The position numbers were made by a program, and so were the translations under genes. The notes beneath the pieces are model-generated. The model was given only the letters and a program-made list of their open reading frames with translations, ran no database searches and was not told the DNA's origin. From contig CAILVI010000562.1 in the NCBI GenBank assembly GCA_903837595.1, forward strand, positions 29,975 to 93,974: a stretch of DNA of 64,000 bases. The letters are read 5' to 3'. The stretch comes from an uncultured Thiodictyon sp. Its GTDB lineage: Bacteria; Pseudomonadota; Gammaproteobacteria; Chromatiales; Chromatiaceae. Position 1 is the stretch's first letter, and every line of letters starts with the position of its first letter. Shown piece by piece: positions 52,727-61,626 of the stretch.

Positions 52727-53732
52727 ATGGGGTTTCGCAGGGTAATAGCATGGTCTGTCCCCGTTCCCAGCAGGCGCCGACGGCATCGTCAGCCGCAGCG
52801 GGATGGGGAATCCCTTGGTCGTCGATCTGGGCGACGAAGGTCCGCCACCGGCGCACACCCTGTTGGTCCAACTCCAGGCGTAGCAACCATCCGGTGTTGT
52901 TGACGGCCTTGTCGAACCCGTTGAAGACAAAATTGCCCAGGCTGTAGATGATCGGCTTACCGCGATACTGCTCAGTGTCCTGGGTGACGTGAGGGTGGCC
53001 GCCGATCACCGCATCGGCCCCGGCATCGATCATCAGGCGCGCCAATTGGCGTTGGCGGGGACTGGCAATGGTGTCGTGTTCCCAGCCCCAGTGCATGATC
53101 GGGATCACGAGATCGGCGTGATCGGTGCCGCGGGCGCGGGCGATATCGCGCTCAACCTGCTCATCTTCACTCCAGGCGACCCCCGGTTGATCGGCACCGG
53201 CCTCGAAGCTGCGCGGCAGGAATTCGTCGTAGCCGAGGAACGCGATCCGCAGCCCGTTACGCTCGATGATGAGCGGTCGATGTGCCTGCGCCAAATTGAT
53301 GCCGCCGCCGAACCGGCCGATACCTGCCTGATCCAGGAGGCCCAGCATCTCGGCGAAGGCGCCCGGTCCAAAGTCGCCGGAGTGATTATTGGCCAGGGTC
53401 ACCGCATCGAAATGCCGTTTGAGCGGCTGCAAGGTGCGCGGGTGGGCGCGGAAGGTATAGGGCTTCCCGGGCTCGGCCTCGCCCTGGGTCGCCACGACAC
53501 ACTCCAGGTTACCGATCCGGATATCGGCGCCGTCCAGCTGCGCGGCAAAGGGCGCGAAGGGGTCCTGGCCGCGCTCGATCGCCGTCCCCGGCGACTCGTC
53601 GAGCATGATGTCGCCGACCACGGCCAGCGTAACGGTCGGTGCTGGCGGTGGCACCGCGGCCATGGCGCCAGAGCAGCAGGCGAGGGCGCAACACAGGGCG
53701 GCCGCCAGGTGAGGGCAGCGGACTGTCGTCAT
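52725..53732 (-). CDS. CapA family (PGA_cap) metallophosphatase-fold protein
   Basis: A 335-residue exported protein with a signal peptide (ALCCALACCSGAMAA). The CapA/PgsA calcineurin-like features are VTLAVVGDIMLDES, IGNLECVV, VTLANNHSGDFG, MHWGWEHD and IGGHPHVTQ. Members act in poly-gamma-glutamate capsule production or in other cell-surface processes. GGAGG precedes the ATG at 53732, which overlaps the upstream gene's stop (ATGA). No other capsule gene is nearby. Confidence 0.9.
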   Translation of the reverse strand: MTTVRCPHLAAALCCALACCSGAMAAVPPPAPTVTLAVVGDIMLDESPGTAIERGQDPFAPFAAQLDGADIRIGNLECVVATQGEAEPGKPYTFRAHPRTLQPLKRHFDAVTLANNHSGDFGPGAFAEMLGLLDQAGIGRFGGGINLAQAHRPLIIERNGLRIAFLGYDEFLPRSFEAGADQPGVAWSEDEQVERDIARARGTDHADLVIPIMHWGWEHDTIASPRQRQLARLMIDAGADAVIGGHPHVTQDTEQYRGKPIIYSLGNFVFNGFDKAVNNTGWLLRLELDQQGVRRWRTFVAQIDDQGIPHPAAADDAVGACWERGQTMLLPCETP

Positions 53733-54166
53733 GGATTGACCTCCAATAGCGCGCACCCATACTGGAACTGCCGCTCGCGCCCGGGTGAATACAGATAATT
53801 CCGGCCGGTGAGCGCGTCCCGGGCGGGGTCGGTCTGAATCGTCGGCGCCTGGTACTTGGCCTCGTGCAACAAGAGCATGCGCCGGTCGGTCTCGTAGTAG
53901 GTATAGAGATTGATGTATTGCACCCGCTGCGCGTCACCGATCACGACGGCCTTGAAGTGGAAACCGGTGTTGATGTGGATCGCGGGGACGCTGTAGGGGT
54001 CGGCCACCGGGGCGAATTCGAGTACCTGGGAGGTCGCGCCCTGCTCGATTTGGCAGCGCAGGCGCGGGGCGGCCGCCGCAGTTGCCGGCATGGCCCAGGC
54101 CGCGAGCAGGCTGAGTACCAGGGCTGATTGTGCGACGCGGTGACGGCTCAATTGGCGTGGTGGCAT
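53729..54166 (-). CDS. Secreted protein of unknown function
   Basis: A 145-residue exported protein with signal segment SALVLSLLAAWAMPATAAAA. The mature part (QIEQGATSQVLEFAPVADPYS, INTGFHFKAVVIGDAQRVQYINLYTYYE, RNYLYSPGRERQFQYGCALLEV) has two cysteines that could form one disulfide and a likely beta-sandwich. It overlaps the CapA-like start by 4 bases, so the two are co-translated and may share an envelope function. No family was recognised. Confidence 0.75.
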   Translation of the reverse strand: MPPRQLSRHRVAQSALVLSLLAAWAMPATAAAAPRLRCQIEQGATSQVLEFAPVADPYSVPAIHINTGFHFKAVVIGDAQRVQYINLYTYYETDRRMLLLHEAKYQAPTIQTDPARDALTGRNYLYSPGRERQFQYGCALLEVNP

Positions 54167-54862
54167 CGGCTTTTTTAGGGGCGGGCGATCAGGCTGAATT
54201 GGGAGCCAGCATACCAGCCTCTGTCGTCGCCCGCCGCGTCCCCGGTCGATCGGGCGCTGCGGCGGCACTTTGCCGCGTGTCGGTCCGACTGGGAGATGCA
54301 AGCGGCGAGCCTCCTGACCTGCGCCCGCCCCGCGCCCGCGACTCCGCCGGCCGAGTCAAGGCCCTGGTGCGCTATTGCCGCGACTGGGTCAGTAGCGAAC
54401 ACCCCTCGACCGTGCTTGAAGGGCCGCTCGGTCTCTAGGATCGCGCCCCCCCGTCGACCTCCTCCGCCCAGTCGAAAGCGGTCTGGGTGCGCCCCGCGGA
54501 CCGCCAAGACCCACCTGGCGGACCTGAGTGCCCTGAGCCTGCCGGCGCAACTGTGCCGCTGCCAACCCCAGATGCGCTGAGTTCAAGCCAGCGAGACCAC
54601 GCTTGAGGAGTGGGCTGATCGCGTGTTGGAGTGCCGGAGCCTGAAGGAGATCTGTGGCGGATCGGCTTGAGTGGGCGGCCCATTGGGTGCAGGGAGCAAC
54701 GACGCGCCTCTTTATGTCGTACGTCCCCATTACCCTAGTCAAGCCTGGGGGAACCTGATAAGTTTCCATACGAGCGATTACGCCGATTATCATGAGAAAA
54801 CCCCCGGCTGTGCCGGGGGATCGTTGCTGGGATCTTACGAAATAACCATGATGGGAGGCCAT
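54167..54862. other. Intergenic region, no gene supported
   Basis: Fragmented short frames with no recognisable protein. The GC content drops towards the methyltransferase start. It may hold a decayed gene between 54290 and 54600, but no frame is convincing. Confidence 0.4.
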
Positions 54863-57169
54863 ATGCCTACTGATGCACACGTAATGCTTCGTGAGTTTAA
54901 CGCGTGGCTCAGCGTTGACTTCCATGCGCCCCCCGATTTGATGGCCGCGGCCCAGGATGCCATTGATGGCTGTAAAGGTTGGCCGATGCACACTGAGCAA
55001 GAGCGTCGGCGGCGGTTGATTGCCCTAATCAATGGGAAATTGAAGCTGAACAAGGACCCGATGCGGTCATTGCTGGACGGGGCAGCACGGAGCCGTATTT
55101 TCCCGAATTACCACGATAAGACCGAAATCTTAGAGTGTCTTGATTTCGGCGACGAGAGACGTTTTCACCACTGGCTCGCACAGTCTGGCTATGAAAACTC
55201 GCTTGCGCTACAATTCATTCCAACGACGGCAAGCGAGTCACTGGAGCGATTTCACCAATTACTCCGTACCGGCAGAGTTAACCGGACCGACGCACGATCT
55301 TGTGATCTCTCAGAGCGCCAGACGGAAATCTTTCGCTCGCTTTTCGGAAGCTTTATCTTCTATGCCTTTCCCGCGGAGGCAATGCATCGCCATTTTAATC
55401 ATGACTGCAATGCAATTTATCGGGATAACTATTACCAACACCTGCTTGCATTTCATGCGCAAGCCCTCCACCGTGATTCCGCTCTGGTGTTCTTGCGGGT
55501 CACCCAGGAAATGATTGACGGATTAACAAAAATCGATCTACGCGATGCGCTCTGCACGTTCATCTGCGACACCTACGATCGTCTTGCGAATCACTGCGTC
55601 TTAGCGGTCCAACTCCCGCCTTTTCGGGATGGGAAGGAGGACGGCCAATGGCGCCTGTTCTCCGACATTGTTCTTTATGCGGAGAAGCACCGCGAAGTCC
55701 ATTTGAAAACGGGGTATTTCCGACCGCGAGAAATCGAGCGCGCAACGTCGGAACATATCCCCAGCCTGGACACATCGAAAGCGCGGTTCGATCTCGCCAA
55801 TGAAGGCTATTTCTTCCGGGACTGTTTTATCTTGTTGACTTCCGGCGACATAACCTGCCGATGCGACAATCAGCCTGGGGATATATTACTCCTGTTCGAT
55901 AAGCACGCGCGTGATGAAACTCTCATTCCGTGCCCAGCATGCCGCTCACGCAATGTTGCAGGTAATTCCTATCCTGCACTCGGCATACGAGGTTGGGAGT
56001 GCCGTAATCCGATTTGTCCTGATCGTAGCGCGTTCGACCGGGGTAATCGCTACTCCCTTTCCGCCCTCATCAAGCAGGAGGCGATTAGGTCAGAAGCCGA
56101 CCAAATCCCAGAATGGAGCCTGCGGCGATGGAAGTTAGACCTGATATCCGATATTGACGATAACGCCGTGCCGGATATGTTGATCAGGCATTACAGTCTA
56201 CATGGCGATACGGTGATTTTCGTTAACGGCACCTGTCGCACGCAGGAGATGCATGGGCGTCGCATCGTACACGAAATATTCGACCCAACAAAAGCCGTTA
56301 AAGGGATGCATGAGAAGTTTCAATCATCCGCTTTATTTGATCGATTTGTTATCGATCGAATGCCGGTGGCGAATTCGGTAGCGGCGCTGGTTCCGCATCG
56401 CTCACAGGATGCTTTAGTCTATCATGGCGATTGCTTTGAGGTGCTGTCGCGGCTGCCGGACGCATCGATCGATGGAGCGGTCACGTCACCACCCTACTAC
56501 AACGCGCGCAGCTATACGACTTGGTCTAATATCTACTGCTACTTGTATGATATGTACAATTCAGCGAGGGCAGTATACCGAACGCTTAAACCAGGGTCTT
56601 ACTATATCTTCAACATCTTCGATTATTTCGACAATGAAAACGGTATCGTGTTCTCGGCAATGGGCAAGAAACGGATGATTCTTGGGGCTTACATAATTAA
56701 TTTATTCAGACGAATTGGCTTTGGTCTGGAGGGTAATGTGGCATGGTATAAGGGGAAAGTCGAGGGCAAGCGCAATTACAATCAAGGAAACCGCTCGCCA
56801 TACTACCAGGCTCCGCTGAATTGTTGGGAGCATTGCCTTATATTCCGCAAGCCTGGTGGCACGTCTTGCGCTTATCAGTTCCCGGTCTTTCTCGACGCCA
56901 AGCCGGTCTACAAGATTGTCCGTGGAGAGAATGTGCTCGGCCACACCGCTCCCTTCCCGAATGCAATTCCTGAATTGCTGATTTCCAGGATGCATACTGG
57001 AATGTGCGTCCTCGACCCCTTTTCTGGAAGCATGACGACCGGCCGGACGGTGCATCAGCATGGCGTTGCATCGATTTCGATTGAGATCTTGAAAGAATAT
57101 TGCGAGCTTGGAATCAGATTATTGGAGAAAGAAACCCAGGCGTCGCTACAGAAGGACCTGTTTGCTTAG
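54863..57169 (+). CDS. DNA methyltransferase (N4/N6-type) with large N-terminal region, possibly restriction-related
   Basis: A 768-residue protein. The C-terminal third has the amino-methyltransferase catalytic motif VTSPPYYNARS and, later, the SAM motif VLDPFSGSMTTG, an order typical of beta-type N4/N6 enzymes. The N-terminal 450 residues are unassigned and include a four-cysteine zinc ribbon (CPACRS and CRNPICP). ATG 54863 follows GGGAGG; in-frame ATGs at 54848 are less well placed. Base composition is clearly lower in GC than the neighbours, so it is probably acquired. No separate endonuclease is seen; the N-terminal part could contain it. Confidence 0.85.
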   Translation: MPTDAHVMLREFNAWLSVDFHAPPDLMAAAQDAIDGCKGWPMHTEQERRRRLIALINGKLKLNKDPMRSLLDGAARSRIFPNYHDKTEILECLDFGDERRFHHWLAQSGYENSLALQFIPTTASESLERFHQLLRTGRVNRTDARSCDLSERQTEIFRSLFGSFIFYAFPAEAMHRHFNHDCNAIYRDNYYQHLLAFHAQALHRDSALVFLRVTQEMIDGLTKIDLRDALCTFICDTYDRLANHCVLAVQLPPFRDGKEDGQWRLFSDIVLYAEKHREVHLKTGYFRPREIERATSEHIPSLDTSKARFDLANEGYFFRDCFILLTSGDITCRCDNQPGDILLLFDKHARDETLIPCPACRSRNVAGNSYPALGIRGWECRNPICPDRSAFDRGNRYSLSALIKQEAIRSEADQIPEWSLRRWKLDLISDIDDNAVPDMLIRHYSLHGDTVIFVNGTCRTQEMHGRRIVHEIFDPTKAVKGMHEKFQSSALFDRFVIDRMPVANSVAALVPHRSQDALVYHGDCFEVLSRLPDASIDGAVTSPPYYNARSYTTWSNIYCYLYDMYNSARAVYRTLKPGSYYIFNIFDYFDNENGIVFSAMGKKRMILGAYIINLFRRIGFGLEGNVAWYKGKVEGKRNYNQGNRSPYYQAPLNCWEHCLIFRKPGGTSCAYQFPVFLDAKPVYKIVRGENVLGHTAPFPNAIPELLISRMHTGMCVLDPFSGSMTTGRTVHQHGVASISIEILKEYCELGIRLLEKETQASLQKDLFA

Positions 57170-57534
57170 CTGCCACCATCGGACACGCAAAATTGTCAGG
57201 CGCTGAAATCCCGCTCGATCCGCAGCGGCGGTTGGTGACGCGCGTGTCGGGTCTACCCCAAGGTCGACGCAAGGCGCGTCGCGGCCCGGGCGGCGGGGAT
57301 CCCGCAGTCCGGGCAAAGCGCTGCCTGTCAGGATGGGCGGGGGCGGGGGCGTAACCTCCCTCGTGTTCCCGCGTGGGGGCATCACGGCATTTCTTAAACA
57401 GCGCCCACTGAGTGTAAAATGCCGGCGCGCCAGCTCTTGAGCTTGGCGCACCCGTGGCAGCCCTCTGGGATACCCGCCCGTGAATCCCCAAGGGGTTTCC
57501 TCCAATATTCACCCTAAATCAAACGGAGACTTCT
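57170..57534. other. Intergenic region, no gene supported
   Basis: High-GC DNA without a recognisable gene. The ribosome site and leader of the small membrane protein occupy its right end (AACGGAGACTTCT). Confidence 0.4.
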
Positions 57535-57789
57535 ATGGATTTCATCAGCCTGACCTACATCGCGGCCGGCGCCGCGCTCGGATGGCTTGTCGCAGTCCTG
57601 GTGCAGCGCGGTGCGTTCGGTCGAATCATCGACCTCGCCACCGGTGGCCTGGGCGCTTGGTTCGGCGGCTACGTTTTCGGCCAGTTTGGCCTTGCCACGC
57701 AGTACCCTGGTTGGCATGGTACGTTGGGCGCCGCCCTTATCGGTGCCGCCGTGCTCTTGTTCGTGCTCGCTTTGATCAGGCGGTCCTGA
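57535..57789 (+). CDS. GlsB/YeaQ/YmgE family small membrane protein
   Basis: An 84-residue integral membrane protein with three hydrophobic helices and the family pattern YIAAGAALGWLVAVLV, ATGGLGAWFGGYVFG and GAALIGAAVLLFVLALIRR. The family is called transglycosylase-associated and is often stress-linked. AACGGAGA precedes the ATG. It stands alone between the methyltransferase and an IS66 remnant. Confidence 0.88.
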   Translation: MDFISLTYIAAGAALGWLVAVLVQRGAFGRIIDLATGGLGAWFGGYVFGQFGLATQYPGWHGTLGAALIGAAVLLFVLALIRRS

Positions 57790-57899
57790 TCCGAGTCCGC
57801 GGGGTGGGCCGGCCGGCGACGCGTGCGCCAAGGCCCTCCGCCCCGCGGTTGGCTTGGGCCCGCGCCTGCTCAAGAACCCTGCGATAAACGCGTCTTTGT

Positions 57900-58062
57900 C
57901 GGCAGCACGGGGCAGGCACTGCGCACCGGTCCCGGCGGGCGTGCCGACCTGAGCTTCCTCGCCGTTCTGCTCATCGACAAGTTCCTCTACCACCTGCCGC
58001 TGTACCCATCGACACCAACCATCTGGAGCGCGCCCTGCGGCCGATACCCATGGGTCGGCGTT
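57900..58062 (+). pseudogene. IS66 transposase remnant
   Basis: ADLSFLAVLLIDKFLYHLPLY (57940-58004) resembles the IS66 TnpC segment before the catalytic domain. One base out of frame, PIDTNHLERALRPIPMGRR (from 58005) matches the conserved C-terminal NRAERALRPI region. The central catalytic part is deleted, so only a scar remains. Confidence 0.65.
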
Positions 58063-58156
58063 ATGTGCAGCTCCGGAGTATGTGCGGTTGCCGGTTCCAC
58101 GACGATCGTGTCACTTTGATACAACGAGTGTTTTCGTCTGCGGCAGTCGTCCCCTA

Positions 58157-58311
58157 CCGTGAAAGTCGCGTCGGGAGCGCGCTCTACTTTTCCCTCTCCC
58201 GCTGAGAGAGGGCGCAGAGGGAACGGCTAAGGCGCCACCAACTTTCACTTTGCGGGGTGGTGCGGGCGCCATGGGCGTTAGCCGCTCCGGCGTGCAGGTG
58301 CCACTGATTTA
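58157..58311. mobile_element. MITE-like element, partial inverted copy
   Basis: This segment matches the reverse complement of about 50895-51035, sharing GTGAAAGTCGCG, GGGAGCGCGCTC, the AACGGC(T/C)AAGGCGCC block, CACTTTCA and the TTAGCCG(G/C)TCCGG tail through CCACTGATTT. The outer terminal repeats are missing. It truncates the 3' end of hepT. Confidence 0.65.
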
Positions 58312-58554
58312 TCACGTATATTTTGGGAGTCGCCAGGGCACCTGGGGGTTGGCGTTTCGCACCGACCCTGGGACGCGGGTTGCCGCCTCGCCGATCAGCT
58401 CTAGATTGCTTAGGGTGGCATCGTAGGTTAGGCCATCGCTCAAGAATCCGCGCTGGTCCAGGCCGTCGGTGTAAGCGGTGACCTTCTCGGGGAATCCGAT
58501 CATGTCATCCAGCTAGAAGGCCCATTCGCGTGGACCGCCGCCGGTCTCAGACAC
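58312..58554 (-). pseudogene. hepT: HepT-like toxin, broken by a stop codon and a 3' truncation
   Basis: The frame starts at GTG 58554, overlapping mntA by 8 bases as in intact pairs. It reads VSETGGGPREWAF, then TAG (58515-58513), then LDDMIGFPEKVTAYTDGLDQRGF...NLELIGEAATRVPGSVRNANPQVPWR. The stop falls where a Tyr is expected. The repeat element at 58157-58311 removes the C-terminus with the catalytic RX4-6H motif. The toxin should be inactive. Confidence 0.82.
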
Positions 58555-58837
58555 GAACCGCCTCCCGCTCGATGTAGGGTCGTAACTCGGGGCGCAGGGC
58601 CTTCTCAGTGACCAGATCGACGGGACGGCTGAGCAGGTCTTCGAGGCAGAACTGGACGCCGAAGAAACGCTCCGACGTGGCCGGTCCATCGAAGGCCACC
58701 AGGATATCCACGTCGCTATCTTCCCGCGCATCGTCCCGGACCGTGGAGCCGAACAGGGCGAGCGACGTCACACCGAAGCGGCCGGCCAGGAGTCCCTTGT
58801 GCTCGGAAAGAAGCTTCAAGGCATTGCTGCGAAGCAT
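58547..58837 (-). CDS. mntA: MntA-like minimal nucleotidyltransferase antitoxin
   Basis: A 96-residue minimal nucleotidyltransferase with the catalytic pattern GSTVRDDAREDSDVDILVAF (GSx10DxD). MntA proteins AMPylate the HepT toxin to neutralise it. The frame is intact although its HepT partner is broken. ATG 58837 follows GGGAGACGGA. The family C-terminus (DLVTEKALRPELRPYIEREAV) is complete. Confidence 0.87.
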   Translation of the reverse strand: MLRSNALKLLSEHKGLLAGRFGVTSLALFGSTVRDDAREDSDVDILVAFDGPATSERFFGVQFCLEDLLSRPVDLVTEKALRPELRPYIEREAVRV

Positions 58838-59223
58838 TTGTTCCGTCTCCCGGTCACTATGCAGTTCTTGCGATTCGAGCCGCACCGTTCGATGGCCACG
58901 CCGGCGGTGCAATCGATCAAATCTCAAGGCGCGGCGGCAGTCTAGTAAGCAAAACCGGAGTCTGGGCTCCGGGGGGGGGCGTCTAGGCGGCATCCGCCCG
59001 GCCACTTCGCCCGCTCCCATCCATGCTGGTACCATAGCGCGCAGTCCACCACGGCGAAGGCTGCTCGATCAGCACCCGCGAAACTGCTTGCGTGGCCGTG
59101 GCCCGGCGGTGAGCGGCGTGCGTCAAGGCTCGGCCTGACCCCGCACGGGCGCCGAACGCGTGGGCCAGCGCCGCCGACAGGCGTGCCGCCGGTGTCTGAG
59201 CATCGCCCCGTTTGGAGAGTACA
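58838..59223. other. Intergenic region, no gene supported
   Basis: High-GC DNA without a recognised gene. Includes a run of nine G residues at 58971. The ribosome site of the next gene (TTGGAGAG) is at its right end. Confidence 0.4.
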
Positions 59224-60252
59224 ATGAAGCAACACTCCCGTTGGCTTGCCGCCCTGATCTTCCTGGCTGTCCTGCCGCTGACCCCAGCACCGGCGTCGGC
59301 CGACACCCTCCAGGACGTCAAGGCGCGCGGCGTCCTGCGCTGCGGCGTCAATGGCGCCGTTCCCGGCCTCTCCTTCAAAGACGCCCAGGGCAACTGGAGC
59401 GGGCTCGACGTCGACTTCTGCCGGGCGGTGGCGGCCGCCGTGCTCGGGCACAAGGATAAGCTGGACTTGGTACCCATCCCCAACAGCGAACGCTTCGATG
59501 CGCTGGGCGAGGGACGTGTGGACCTGATGTCAGAGAACGCCACCTGGAACCTGTCCCGGGACCTCGCTAAGGGCATCATCTTCGTCGCGACCCTCTATTA
59601 CGATGGCCAGGGATTCATGGTCCAGCGTAGCACCAGCACCATGAGTGCCCGGGAACTCTCCGGGAAGCCGATCTGTACCAGCGCCGAGAGCACCTCCCCG
59701 GGCGATGCGCGTACCTATTTTGCCCGCAATCGCATGGAGTTCGACCTCAGAGAGTTCGCCGACATCAAGGCGGCGACCAAGGCCTATCTGAGCGGCACCT
59801 GCTACGCCCTGACCTCAGACCTGTCCGAGCTCTATGCCATGCGCGCCGGACTGGCCGGCGAAAACGCCCATCGCATCCTGCCGGAGATCATCTCCAAGGA
59901 GCCCCTGGCACCGGCCGTACGCCGCGGCGACGATCGCTGGTTCGATATCGTGCGCTGGACGCTCTTTACGCTGATCAACGCCGAGGAGGCCGGGGTCGAC
60001 TCCACCAACGTCGACGCGGTGCGCGGGCGTGCCCGCGCCGACGATGTGCAAATGCTGCTGGACGTGGACGGGCGCACCGGCAAGTTGCTAGGGCTTGACC
60101 CGGGTTGGAGCTACCGCGTCATCAGCCAGGTGGGCAACTATGCCGAGGTCTTCGAGCGTAACCTGGGCACCGGCTCACCCCTGAAGATCGCGCGTGGCTT
60201 CAATGCACTGTGGCGCGATGGCGGGATCTTGTATGCCCCGCCGGCGCGCTGA
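59224..60252 (+). CDS. Amino-acid ABC transporter substrate-binding protein (AapJ-like)
   Basis: A 342-residue periplasmic binding protein, with a signal peptide ending near APASA. The family features are DTLQDVKARGVLRCGVNG, SGLDVDFCRAVAAAVLG and RFDALGEGRVDLMSENATWNLSRD. It matches general L-amino-acid binding proteins, but no permease or ATPase gene follows. TTGGAGAG precedes the ATG. It may be an orphan component of a transporter encoded elsewhere. Confidence 0.9.
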   Translation: MKQHSRWLAALIFLAVLPLTPAPASADTLQDVKARGVLRCGVNGAVPGLSFKDAQGNWSGLDVDFCRAVAAAVLGHKDKLDLVPIPNSERFDALGEGRVDLMSENATWNLSRDLAKGIIFVATLYYDGQGFMVQRSTSTMSARELSGKPICTSAESTSPGDARTYFARNRMEFDLREFADIKAATKAYLSGTCYALTSDLSELYAMRAGLAGENAHRILPEIISKEPLAPAVRRGDDRWFDIVRWTLFTLINAEEAGVDSTNVDAVRGRARADDVQMLLDVDGRTGKLLGLDPGWSYRVISQVGNYAEVFERNLGTGSPLKIARGFNALWRDGGILYAPPAR

Positions 60253-60363
60253 CAACCAATACAATACGTGAGTACGTGCGGTCGTGGCAATCCCGGCCGG
60301 TATCCCCGTGCTAACGCACTTGCGTACTTCCGTACTATACCCACTTCCGATTCGAGTTCTATC

Positions 60364-61605
60364 ATGCCATTGATCAAGCCCTTCGCCGGTCTGCGTCCCG
60401 CCACCGGCCGTGCCGCCGAGGTTGCCGCCCCGCCCTATGACGTGATGAATGCGCAGGAGGCGCGCGCCATGGTGGAGGGCCGCCCCCTGAGCTTCCTGCA
60501 CATCTCCCGCCCGGAAGTGGACCTGCCGCTGGACACCGACCCCTATGCCGCGGAGGTCTATGCCAAGGCGCGGGAGAATCTGGAGCGGATGATTACGCAG
60601 CGGGTGATGGTGCGCGACCCGGCGCCGCACTATTACTGCTATCGCCTGACCATGGGCCGGCACGTACAGACTGGGCTGGTGGCGGCCGCCGCGGTGGCTG
60701 CCTATGACGCGGGGCGGATCAAGAAGCACGAGTTTACCCGCCCAGTGAAGGAGGACGACCGGGTGCGCAATATCGATACGCTCAATGCCCAGACCGGCCC
60801 CGTGTTCCTGGTCTATCGGGCCACCGCCACCATCGACCAGGTGCTGAGCCGGGTGAGTGCCGCCGCCCCCGAGGTGGACTTCACCGCCCCGGACGGCGTT
60901 CGCCATGAGCTCTGGGCCATCGCCGATCGGCCGACCATCGACGCGCTGACCGCCGCCTTTGCGGCCCTGGACTCACTCTACGTGGCCGATGGACATCACC
61001 GCTCTGCCGCCGCCTCCCGGGTCGCGGCCGCGCGCCGTGCCGACAACCCCGCCCATACCGGCGATGAGTCCTACAACTTCTTCCTGTCCGTGATCTTCCC
61101 CCACGATCAGATGCAGATCCTGCCCTACAACCGTCTGGTGCGTGACCTGCATGGCCATACCCCCAAGACCCTGCTGGAGCGCCTGGCCACGCGCTTCACC
61201 ATCGAGGCCGTCGCGCAACCGCTCCAGCCGACCGCCCATGGCCAGTTCGGGATGTACCTGGCCGGTCAATGGTACCGGCTGACCCTGAACCCCGAACTCA
61301 TTCCCGCCGCGGACCCCGTGGCCCGGCTGGATGTCAGCCTGCTCCAGGACAACCTGATCGGCCCCGTGCTCGGCATCCTGGACCCCCGGCGGGATGAGCG
61401 CATCGACTTCGTGGGCGGCATCCGCGGCCTTGCTCCCTTGAGCGAGCGGGTGGACTCGGGCGAGATGGCTCTCGCCTTATCGCTGCACCCCACCTCAATG
61501 GATGAGTTGATGGCGGTCGCCGACTCGGGTGAGGTGATGCCCCCGAAGTCCACCTGGTTCGAGCCCAAGCTGGCGGACGGATTGGTCAGTCACGTCTTGG
61601 ATTAG
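60364..61605 (+). CDS. DUF1015 family protein
   Basis: A 413-residue cytoplasmic protein of the DUF1015 family: IKPFAGLRPATGRAAEVAAPPYDVMN at the N-terminus, then YYCYRLTMGRHVQTGLVA, LYVADGHHRSAAASRVAA in the middle and a C-terminal MPPKSTWFEPKL. Some relatives are annotated as SerK-type ADP-dependent serine kinases. ATG 60364 was chosen; the preceding open frame is not conserved in character. It lies 21 bases before relA and is probably in the same transcript. Confidence 0.9.
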   Translation: MPLIKPFAGLRPATGRAAEVAAPPYDVMNAQEARAMVEGRPLSFLHISRPEVDLPLDTDPYAAEVYAKARENLERMITQRVMVRDPAPHYYCYRLTMGRHVQTGLVAAAAVAAYDAGRIKKHEFTRPVKEDDRVRNIDTLNAQTGPVFLVYRATATIDQVLSRVSAAAPEVDFTAPDGVRHELWAIADRPTIDALTAAFAALDSLYVADGHHRSAAASRVAAARRADNPAHTGDESYNFFLSVIFPHDQMQILPYNRLVRDLHGHTPKTLLERLATRFTIEAVAQPLQPTAHGQFGMYLAGQWYRLTLNPELIPAADPVARLDVSLLQDNLIGPVLGILDPRRDERIDFVGGIRGLAPLSERVDSGEMALALSLHPTSMDELMAVADSGEVMPPKSTWFEPKLADGLVSHVLD

Positions 61606-61626
61606 TGCCGCAAAGCGGAACTCCCT

